DNA of 15,384 nt from positions 1 through 15,384 of the forward strand of contig DHLZ01000014.1 of assembly GCA_002405515.1 (NCBI GenBank), given 5' to 3'. The stretch comes from Planctomycetaceae bacterium UBA4655 (GTDB taxonomy: Bacteria; Planctomycetota; Planctomycetia; Pirellulales; UBA1268). How positions within the stretch are numbered: position 1 is the stretch's first letter; each line of letters opens with the position of its first letter. Made by a program: the position numbers and the translations under genes. Below, one piece after another: positions 1 through 5,033 of this stretch. Below the pieces are notes generated by a model. That model was not told the DNA's origin, did no database searches, and saw only the letters and a list, made by a program, of their open reading frames with translations.

Positions 1-103
1 CGGTGGGCTGGGCGGGCACCGATCCGCGTCCCGGTGTGGTCGCGCAGCTAACGTCCGGGCGCGCGGGCCCGGCCAGCCCCGAACCCCGCACGCCAGCGGC
101 AGG
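1..103. other. Non-coding flank downstream of ktrA
   Basis: This is the stretch after the ktrA stop codon up to the window edge. It is very GC-rich. It contains a short dyad, CCGGGC at 55-60 and GCCCGG at 67-72, with a 6-nt loop. This could mark the end of the ktrBA transcript, but no T run follows on the minus strand, so it is not called a terminator. No convincing gene is seen here. Confidence 0.4.
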
Positions 104-775
104 CTATTTCATCTCGCGGAGCGCCGCGAGCTCGGCTTCACGGCCGACGACGAGGAGCACCTGCTCCTCGAGCAGGCGTGTCTTGCCGTCGGGAAACATC
201 TCGAACCGGCCGGTCATGACGTCCTTGAGGCCCATCACGTGCACGCCGATCCGGCTGCGGAGGTTGGCCTCGGCGAGCGTCTTGCCCGACAGCGACGCCG
301 GCATCGCGATTTCGGCGACGCTGTAGTCGGGATCGATCGGAAGGTAGTCGAGCACGTTGGGCCAGGTCATCCGGTCGGCGAGTTCCCGGGCCACCTCCTC
401 CTCCGGAAACACGACCCGGTCGGCGCCGAGGTGCTCGAGGATCTTGCCGTGCTCGTGGGTCACCCCCTTCACGATCACGTTCCGGGCTCCCAGTTCCTTC
501 ACGTGGAGCGTCGCGAGGAGCGACGTCGCGATGCTCTCGCCGAGCGAGATGAAGACGGCCGTGGCGTCGCGGATCGGCAGGTTCTCGAGCAGCTCCCGCT
601 CGGTCGAGTCGCCGATGACGGCCTCGTAGATGTGGTTCTTCACCACCTCGAGCCGCTCCTTCCGCTGGTCGACGCCGATCACGCGGCAGCCGTTGCTCGC
701 GAGCTTGGTGGCGAGGGCGGCCCCGAAGGTGCCCATGCCGAGCATGATGAAGATCCTCGCGTCGGAACGTGCCAT
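104..775 (-). CDS. ktrA: KtrA/TrkA-type potassium uptake regulatory subunit
   Basis: This 223-residue cytoplasmic protein gates the K+ channel-like subunit encoded just upstream. An RCK_N Rossmann domain fills about residues 7-135. It shows the nucleotide-binding glycine motif GMGTFG (13-18), an acidic residue at the end of beta-2 (D36) and the GD pair at 55-56. A smaller RCK_C domain follows at about 141-221. The length matches single-RCK KtrA proteins (about 220 residues) rather than the double TrkA of Escherichia coli (about 458). The start is ATG at 773-775, only 5 bp after the ktrB stop, so the two are surely co-transcribed and probably translationally coupled. Family knowledge says such rings bind ATP/ADP or NAD(H) and sometimes c-di-AMP through RCK_C; the ligand cannot be read here. 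No damage is seen. Confidence 0.93.
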   Translation of the reverse strand: MARSDARIFIMLGMGTFGAALATKLASNGCRVIGVDQRKERLEVVKNHIYEAVIGDSTERELLENLPIRDATAVFISLGESIATSLLATLHVKELGARNVIVKGVTHEHGKILEHLGADRVVFPEEEVARELADRMTWPNVLDYLPIDPDYSVAEIAMPASLSGKTLAEANLRSRIGVHVMGLKDVMTGRFEMFPDGKTRLLEEQVLLVVGREAELAALREMK

Positions 776-780
776 GTGGT

Positions 781-2205
781 TCAGCCGATGAGCGGCGCCT
801 CCTCCGGATAGGTCGGCTGGTAGGTTCGCTGCTCCCGGGAAAGGGCGACGGCGACGGTGATCGGCCCCAGCCGGCCGGCCAGCATCAGCCCGACGAGAAC
901 GATCTTACCCGCGTCGGACAACAGCGGCGTGATTCCCGTCGAGAGCCCGACCGTGCCGAGGGCGGAAATGCACTCGAAGAGGGCCTCGAGGAACCATCGG
1001 GAGCGGCCGGTGATGTCGCCCCCCTTCTCCACCACGAGCACCGCGATGAGCGCGAAGATCGCCAGCGCCGCGAAGAGGAGGGCGGTGACGGTCGATCGCT
1101 CCACGGCGGTGGACGGGATCGTGCGGCGGGAGAAGTTGGCGTTCTTGAGGCCGTGGAAGCTCGACCACGCCCGGATCGCGAGGGTCATGAAGGTGCTCAC
1201 CTTGAAGCCGCCGCCGGTCGAGCAGGGCCCGGCGCCGATCGCCATGAGGATGATCGTGATGAAGAGCGTGGCGCTCGAGAGGGTGCCGTAGTCGATGGTG
1301 TTGAAGCCGGCCGTGCGGCAGGTGGTCGAATGGAAGAGTCCCATGAGGAGCTTCGTGCCGAACGACCGCCCGGCGATGGCGTCGTCCCACTCGAGCAGCC
1401 AGAACGTGGCGGCACCGAAGGCGAGGAGGGCGGCCGTGCCGACGAGCATGAGCTTCGACTGCATGTGGAGCCGGTCCCAGATCCGCTCCCGAGCCCGCAC
1501 GCGGGAGTAGATGTCGAAGATGACGGGAAAACCGATGCCGCCGACGATGATGAGCGAGCAGATGGCGACGTTGACCACCGGGGCGCCGGCGTCGGGCATG
1601 AGGTTGTCGTCGCCGAGCGCGAAGCCGGCGTTGCAGAAGGCGGAAATCGAGTGGAAGGCCGCCTTCCAGGCCACCTCGCCCCATGCCACCTCACCCGGCG
1701 CCGCCGCGGCCCAGCCGGCGGCAAAGAGCGCGGCGAACCCGCAGGCCTCCGCCAGGAAGACGGTCGCCAGCACCGCCCCCGCGATCCACCGCACGTCGCG
1801 ACCGCCACGGACACCGAGAGTCTCGGAAATCACGGCCCGCTGGTGGAGCGTGGCCTGGCCGCCGAGGTTCGAGGCGACGAGGGTGGTGAGCGTCATGATG
1901 CCCAGACCGCCGAGTTGGATGAGGAAGAGGATCACCGCCTGGCCGAAAAACGAAAAGTCGTGCAGTGTCGAACGGACGGTCAGCCCCGTGACGCAACAGG
2001 CGCTCGTGGCGGTGAAGATGCCATCCACGAGCGTGATCGGGGGCCGGTCGGGAACCCTCGCAACAGGCAGCGTGAGGGCGAAGCCCCCGAGCAGGATCGC
2101 GGCGAAGTAGGCCGCGAAGGAGACCCTCGCCGGATAGCTGACGAGAGAGCCGGTGAACTGTTGAGCCATTCGGGCCTTGCCTGTGCGGGTCGCACGTCGC
2201 GACAT
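781..2205 (-). CDS. ktrB: KtrB/TrkH-family potassium transporter, membrane subunit
   Basis: This 474-residue inner-membrane protein carries K+ (possibly with Na+) into the cell. It has the four-fold M1-P-M2 layout of the TrkH/KtrB family. The four pore loops, with their filter glycines, are seen around TATSACCVTGLTV (G74), HSISAFCNAGF (G194), HSTTCRTAGF (G300) and ECISALGTVGLS (G420). A glycine-rich stretch near residues 324-333 (GAGPCSTGGG) fits the flexible intramembrane gating loop known in KtrB. The C-terminal GRLGPIT is typical of KtrB. The length fits KtrB (about 450) and TrkH (about 480). The ATG at 2203-2205 has GGAG 7 nt upstream on the minus strand. A second in-frame ATG (2167-2169) would drop 12 basic residues and cannot be excluded. 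The gene leads the ktrBA operon. Confidence 0.93.
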   Translation of the reverse strand: MSRRATRTGKARMAQQFTGSLVSYPARVSFAAYFAAILLGGFALTLPVARVPDRPPITLVDGIFTATSACCVTGLTVRSTLHDFSFFGQAVILFLIQLGGLGIMTLTTLVASNLGGQATLHQRAVISETLGVRGGRDVRWIAGAVLATVFLAEACGFAALFAAGWAAAAPGEVAWGEVAWKAAFHSISAFCNAGFALGDDNLMPDAGAPVVNVAICSLIIVGGIGFPVIFDIYSRVRARERIWDRLHMQSKLMLVGTAALLAFGAATFWLLEWDDAIAGRSFGTKLLMGLFHSTTCRTAGFNTIDYGTLSSATLFITIILMAIGAGPCSTGGGFKVSTFMTLAIRAWSSFHGLKNANFSRRTIPSTAVERSTVTALLFAALAIFALIAVLVVEKGGDITGRSRWFLEALFECISALGTVGLSTGITPLLSDAGKIVLVGLMLAGRLGPITVAVALSREQRTYQPTYPEEAPLIG

Positions 2206-2325
2206 GCCAAGGCTCCATCGTACTTCCCCCGATTCCAGACCGGCAAAATCGACGGTTTCACGGCGGGTTCACGATGCTTTTCACCCAGCGTCCGGGCCGG
2301 CCCGACAAACGAGACGTGCAAAAAT

Positions 2326-2353
2326 TTGACGCCGACTTTTTCCCCTCCATAAT
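2326..2353 (+). promoter_or_regulatory. Candidate sigma70-like promoter for the small gene at 2640
   Basis: TTGACG (2326-2331) matches the -35 consensus TTGACA at five of six bases. After a 16-nt spacer, CATAAT (2348-2353) matches the -10 consensus TATAAT at five of six. The region is AT-rich in an otherwise GC-rich window. Transcription would start near 2360. The match is by eye; such pairs also arise by chance. Confidence 0.4.
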
Positions 2354-2588
2354 GTGTTCGTTCGGAGCAGCTCTCGTCCCCGCTGCAGCCCTCAGGCTGT
2401 CGAATCTGCGGGAAGCACGACGGCCTGTTTCGTCGCATCGTCGCTTCGACGGGCCACGGTTCGCTGGTCGTCGGGAAAGGGCGATGGTCGGCGACGCGGG
2501 CCGATGATCGACGCGCGGCATCGTGTCGTCGTTCATGCTGGGCTGATCCGACGATCATTTTTGCTGTTCATTCCAAGACGCCACACCC

Positions 2589-2622
2589 CAAGACCCGTAC
2601 GAAAACAAGACCCCTACGAAAA
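2589..2622 (+). repeat. 17-bp tandem repeat directly before a Shine-Dalgarno
   Basis: Two adjacent 17-bp units read CAAGACCCGTACGAAAA (2589-2605) and CAAGACCCCTACGAAAA (2606-2622), with one mismatch (G2597 against C2614). The last two A of the second unit are the first two bases of the AAGGAG ribosome-binding site of the gene at 2640. This could be a site for a protein or RNA acting on translation, or a recent slippage duplication. Confidence 0.75.
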
Positions 2623-2626
2623 GGAG
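2621..2626 (+). promoter_or_regulatory. Shine-Dalgarno of the small gene at 2640
   Basis: AAGGAG ends 13 nt before the ATG at 2640. The motif is strong but the spacing is long compared with the usual 5-9 nt. It supports the ATG at 2640 as the start, since no nearer in-frame start codon exists. Confidence 0.5.
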
Positions 2627-2639
2627 TTGTACCGTTCCG

Positions 2640-2888
2640 ATGGCCCGGATTCGCAATGTGTTTGAGATCATCGAGTTGTATGGTCACGACGAAAACTTCG
2701 AACCCCAGATGTCCCCTGATTTCGTGCCGACGACCGCCCCGGCTGGATCGCGTCAGAAGATCGACGTGCTGGCCGAACGGATCCAGCGTGGCCTCCCGCT
2801 GTGGCACCCGCAGGACAGCCTCGACGCTTCGTTCAACGGCTTCGAAGCCGAAGAGAACGCCGAGATGATGGCCGGCGCGGGTCGCTGA
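2640..2888 (+). CDS. Small acidic conserved-looking protein of unknown function
   Basis: An 82-residue soluble protein without signal peptide or membrane segment. Three parts are visible: an N-terminal segment (1-23, MARIRNVFEI then IELYGHDENFEP), a proline/threonine-rich linker (24-38) and a basic helix-like segment (39-57, QKIDVLAERIQRGLPLWHP) followed by an acidic tail. It resembles small planctomycete hypotheticals I have met, but I cannot name a domain. It is transcribed alone: ktrB diverges upstream and smpB converges downstream, with a strong hairpin between. The strong Shine-Dalgarno, possible long leader and tandem repeat suggest a regulated, perhaps abundant, protein; this is inference. 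It is very probably a real gene, because its codon use fits its neighbours and it fills the gap cleanly. Confidence 0.8.
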   Translation: MARIRNVFEIIELYGHDENFEPQMSPDFVPTTAPAGSRQKIDVLAERIQRGLPLWHPQDSLDASFNGFEAEENAEMMAGAGR

Positions 2889-2917
2889 CGGAACCAGATC
2901 GACCGAAGCAAACAAAA

Positions 2918-2956
2918 GGGCGGCCGCCGGTGGTTCACGAACCCCGGCGGCCGCCC
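2918..2956. terminator. Strong bidirectional hairpin between convergent genes
   Basis: GGGCGGCCGCCGG (2918-2930) pairs perfectly with CCGGCGGCCGCCC (2944-2956). Inside, after a bulged T, GGTT (2932-2935) pairs with AACC (2940-2943) around a CACG loop, giving 17 base pairs in all. On the minus strand the stem is followed by TTTTGTTT (2917-2910), which makes it a good intrinsic terminator for smpB. On the plus strand a weaker tail with TGTTT follows, so it may also stop the small gene. Confidence 0.85.
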
Positions 2957-2991
2957 GCCCTGTTTCCGGACCATCGATTTCCGCCCGATCG

Positions 2992-3549
2992 CTATTTCCT
3001 GCCCGATCGGCCCTTGATCGCCACCTCCATGTCGCGCTTCGCCGACTTGGCCTTGAGCTGCTGCCGCTTGTCGTGAAGCTGCCGGCCCCGGCCCACGCCG
3101 AGCAGCACCTTCGCGCGGCCTCCCTTGAAGTACATCTTCAGCGGCACGAGCGTCAGCCCCTTCTCGAAGGCATGCCCGGCGAACTTCCGAATTTCACGCT
3201 GGTGCAAAAGCAGCTTCCGCGGCCGCTTCGGCACATGGTTGAGCCGGTTGGCCTTCTCGTACTCCGGGATGTCGCAGCCGAGGAGCCACACCTCCCCGCG
3301 CTCCACGCGGCCGTAGGCCTCCTCGAGCGAGATTTTTCCCGACCGCAGGCTCTTCACCTCGCTGCCGACGAGCACGATTCCACACTCGAGCGTGTCGATG
3401 ATTTCGTAGTCGTGCCGCGCGCGGCGGTTCTCCGACACGACCCGTTCGTTCGGCGAGTCGGACGCCTTGCCGCCCCCCGCGGCGGATTTGCCGGGGGCGG
3501 GGTTCGTGGGCTTCGGGGCACGGGCGATGACTGGGTCCTCCTTCCCCAA
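2992..3549 (-). CDS. smpB: SsrA-binding protein SmpB
   Basis: SmpB binds tmRNA and delivers it to stalled ribosomes in trans-translation. The core runs from about residue 36 to the end. It shows the family block GSEVKSLRSGKISLEEAY (62-79), the KMYFKGGRAKVLLGV segment (138-152) and the conserved DKR (160-162), followed by the basic C-terminal tail that becomes helical in the mRNA channel. At 185 residues it is longer than the usual 150-160, because of an N-terminal Pro/Ala/Gly/Lys-rich extension of about 35 residues. No ATG lies near the 5' end. The frame is open up to a TAA at 3607-3609. TTG (3547-3549) is the first common start codon but has only a weak ribosome-binding site. A perfect AGGAGG lies 8 nt before an ATC (3526-3528), which would give 178 residues. 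Function is certain, the start is not. A terminator follows at 2918-2956. Confidence 0.95.
   Translation of the reverse strand: MGKEDPVIARAPKPTNPAPGKSAAGGGKASDSPNERVVSENRRARHDYEIIDTLECGIVLVGSEVKSLRSGKISLEEAYGRVERGEVWLLGCDIPEYEKANRLNHVPKRPRKLLLHQREIRKFAGHAFEKGLTLVPLKMYFKGGRAKVLLGVGRGRQLHDKRQQLKAKSAKRDMEVAIKGRSGRK
3537..3543 (-). promoter_or_regulatory. Perfect Shine-Dalgarno inside the annotated 5' end of smpB
   Basis: On the minus strand AAGGAGG spans 3543-3537, inside the frame opened by the TTG at 3549. Eight nucleotides later comes ATC (3528-3526), in frame with smpB. No ATG, GTG or TTG occurs in frame near this position. Either the site is chance, or smpB starts on a rare ATC codon. Confidence 0.45.
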
Positions 3550-3603
3550 CTCTCGGGCACGAACCCCCGTCCGGTCAATGGCTGCGCCGTTCGACGGAGG
3601 GTA

Positions 3604-3615
3604 GACTTACAAGTC
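3604..3615. promoter_or_regulatory. 12-bp dyad between divergent smpB and the FGE-like gene
   Basis: GACTT (3604-3608), AC, AAGTC (3611-3615) form a short perfect inverted repeat in the 105-bp gap between two divergent genes. The position suits an operator or promoter element. The match is short and I know no regulator with this site. Confidence 0.25.
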
Positions 3616-3654
3616 GCAACAAGCCGCCCCCTCCCGCCCCGCGAAAGCCCCATC

Positions 3655-4869
3655 ATGCGACATGACGTGCGCTTCTCGAGTCTGGCCCTGCTCGCATCGG
3701 TTCTTTGCTGCCTGCCGACGCCCCCCCGGCCCGCCTGTGCCGCCGACCCGGGATTCGTCGCCGGAAACGAACGGCCCGCGGGCGTCGATGGAAATGTCGT
3801 GCGGGTGGCCGATGGCTGGCTCGTCCCCTACGAGGAGACGATCCCCGGAACCGACGTCCGCTTCACGATGGTGCCCGTGCCCGGGGGCGAGGCTGCGATC
3901 GGCAGCGGCGACGCCGAGAAGGGCCGCGACGGCAAGGAGGGGCCGGTCCACCGCGTCCACATCGAACCCTTTTGGATCGGCCGCTGCGAGGTGACCTGGG
4001 GGGAATACAAGCAGTACATGGCGGCCTGCGACCTTTTTCTCGCGCTCAAGGCGGCCGGGGTCCGCACGGTGACGGCCGACAACATCGCCGACGCGGTCAC
4101 CGCACCGTCGAAGCTCTACGATCCGACCACGACGTTCATCAAGGGCGAGAATCCGATGCAGCCGGCGGTCACCATGACCCAGTTCGCGGCCCGGCAATAC
4201 ACGAAATGGCTCAGCGGGCTGACGGGCAGGTTCTACCGGCTGCCGACGGAGAGCGAGTGGGAATACGCCTGTCGCGCCGGCACGCAGACGCCATGGCACT
4301 CGGGCGAGAATGCGGAGTCGCTCGGCAAGTTCGCCTGGTTCGCCGACAACTCCGACGAGACGACCCATCCCGTCGGCAAACTCGCGCCGAATGCATGGGG
4401 CCTCCACGACATGCACGGCAACGTCGCCGAATGGGTCATCGACCAGATGATGGAGAAGGGCTACGCGCGTCAGGCGGCACTCCCGCAGCCGTCAACCGTG
4501 GCCGACTGCATCGAATGGCCGACCGAGCTGTCGCCTCGGGTCGTGCGGGGCGGCGCCTTCTACGATGAGCCCGCACAGTGCCGCAGCGCCGCCCGGCGAG
4601 GCAGCGAGGATCTCGCCTGGAAGGACATCGACCCCAACGAGCCCAAGAGCCCGTGGTGGTACACCGAGGAGCCGGCCCTCGGCGTCGGCATGCGGGTGGT
4701 GCGTCCGTTCGCCACGGTCGACGCCGCGACACGGCAGAAGTTCTGGAACGCCGACGTCGAGAGCATCCAGGCCGACACCGATGGTCGCATCCAGGGGGGA
4801 AAGGGGGCGATTGGCCTCGTCGATCCGAAACTGCCCGAGGACGCGAAGGCTGCCGGATTCGGCGGCTAG
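3655..4869 (+). CDS. Secreted FGE/SUMF1-like (formylglycine-generating enzyme family) protein, probably not a sulfatase activator
   Basis: A 404-residue exported protein. The N-terminus (MRHDVRFSSLALLASVLCC) is a signal peptide with a likely cut after A29 or A30 (ACA-AD). The FGE-sulfatase fold covers about 68-351, with the family marks RLPTESEWEYACRAGT (195-210), HGNVAEW (254-260) and RVVRGGAF (295-302). Real FGE needs two cysteines shortly after the GG of this last motif. Here the first position is D304, and only C309, part of the common CRSAxR pattern, is present. It therefore probably lacks copper-dependent formylglycine activity and may bind sugars or partners instead. A C-terminal tail (352-404) of unknown role follows. 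The frame is open far upstream (to 3073), but that part is antisense to smpB; ATG 3655 gives the signal peptide and is chosen. The stop codon lies inside a palindrome. Co-transcription with the next gene is uncertain because of the 164-bp gap. Confidence 0.88.
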   Translation: MRHDVRFSSLALLASVLCCLPTPPRPACAADPGFVAGNERPAGVDGNVVRVADGWLVPYEETIPGTDVRFTMVPVPGGEAAIGSGDAEKGRDGKEGPVHRVHIEPFWIGRCEVTWGEYKQYMAACDLFLALKAAGVRTVTADNIADAVTAPSKLYDPTTTFIKGENPMQPAVTMTQFAARQYTKWLSGLTGRFYRLPTESEWEYACRAGTQTPWHSGENAESLGKFAWFADNSDETTHPVGKLAPNAWGLHDMHGNVAEWVIDQMMEKGYARQAALPQPSTVADCIEWPTELSPRVVRGGAFYDEPAQCRSAARRGSEDLAWKDIDPNEPKSPWWYTEEPALGVGMRVVRPFATVDAATRQKFWNADVESIQADTDGRIQGGKGAIGLVDPKLPEDAKAAGFGG

Positions 4870-4898
4870 TGTCCTGAATCGGAAATTCAGGACACTAG
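4866..4898. repeat. Perfect 14-bp hairpin overlapping the stop codon (REP-like)
   Basis: CTAGTGTCCTGAAT (4866-4879) and ATTCAGGACACTAG (4885-4898) are perfect inverted copies around a 5-nt loop CGGAA. The TAG stop of the FGE-like gene is bases 4867-4869 of the left arm. No T run follows on the plus strand, so it is not a classic intrinsic terminator. It looks like a REP or miniature mobile element that may have donated the stop codon. Confidence 0.8.
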
Positions 4899-4908
4899 GT
4901 GCTCGATG

Positions 4909-4933
4909 ATTCCGGGCCTTTATGGCCCGGAAT
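4909..4933. repeat. Second perfect hairpin, 10-bp stem
   Basis: ATTCCGGGCC (4909-4918) and GGCCCGGAAT (4924-4933) pair around TTTAT. It begins 10 nt after the first hairpin and also has a 5-nt loop. Two such perfect hairpins in a row point to a transcript 3'-end protector, a terminator pair or a REP-like doublet. Confidence 0.8.
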
Positions 4934-4941
4934 GTCCGGCG

Positions 4942-4967
4942 AGCTATGATCGGCAGCTATGATCGGC
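4942..4967 (+). repeat. 13-bp tandem duplication AGCTATGATCGGC
   Basis: The unit AGCTATGATCGGC is present twice without a gap (4942-4954, 4955-4967). Each copy carries an ATG; the second (4959) is in frame with the propeller gene downstream but gives a poor N-terminus and is not taken as its start. Confidence 0.85.
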
Positions 4968-4986
4968 GGACAGGCGGATAGCCAGG

Positions 4987-5012
4987 CGTCACACAACCAA
5001 TCCGTCACACAA
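4987..5012 (+). repeat. 10-bp direct repeats with 16-bp period
   Basis: CGTCACACAA occurs at 4987-4996 and again at 5003-5012. The pair lies 22-47 bp before the start of the propeller gene at 5034. It may be a binding site for a regulator of the operon, or part of the repeat cluster that begins at 4866. Confidence 0.6.
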
Positions 5013-5023
5013 TCTCTATCTAT

Positions 5024-5029
5024 GAGGAG
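5024..5029 (+). promoter_or_regulatory. Shine-Dalgarno deciding the start at 5034
   Basis: GAGGAG precedes the ATG at 5034 by 4 nt (6 nt counted from GAGG). It overlaps the preceding in-frame ATG at 5022, so that codon cannot use it. This favours 5034. Confidence 0.5.
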
Positions 5030-5033
5030 TGGA

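Larger units (their letters stand above)
2206..2639. other. Intergenic region between divergent ktrB and a small-protein gene
   Basis: This 434-bp stretch holds no convincing gene. It must contain the promoter of the minus-strand ktrBA operon and that of the plus-strand small gene at 2640. Visible elements are a perfect 12-bp palindrome CGGGCCGGCCCG (2293-2304), a sigma70-like plus-strand promoter (2326-2353), a small hairpin TGATC-CGAC-GATCA followed by five T (2544-2562) and a 17-bp tandem repeat (2589-2622). If the promoter is used, the small gene has a leader of about 280 nt, long enough for a regulatory RNA. I recognise no known riboswitch class. Confidence 0.5.

Noticed and set aside
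2293..2304. CGGGCCGGCCCG palindrome as an operator for ktrBA
   Set aside because: It is a perfect dyad, but made only of G and C in a GC-rich region, with no matching second site or known regulator. Listed only as part of the intergenic description.
769..2352. A 527-codon plus-strand open frame across ktrB
   Set aside because: It is antisense to ktrB and its translation is a low-complexity Arg/Glu/Gly/Asp-rich string with no fold signature.
2206..2639. A c-di-AMP (ydaO-type) riboswitch controlling ktrBA
   Set aside because: Such riboswitches precede K+ transporter genes in Firmicutes, but I could not find the conserved core in the minus-strand leader.
3073..3654. Upstream extension of the FGE-like gene by 194 codons
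   Set aside because: It is antisense to smpB; a signal peptide begins exactly at ATG 3655, which would be internal in the longer form.
4959..5033. Earlier start of the first propeller gene (ATG 4959 or 5022)
   Set aside because: The 4959 start lies in a tandem repeat and adds a polar leader before the signal peptide. The 5022 start overlaps the Shine-Dalgarno that serves 5034.
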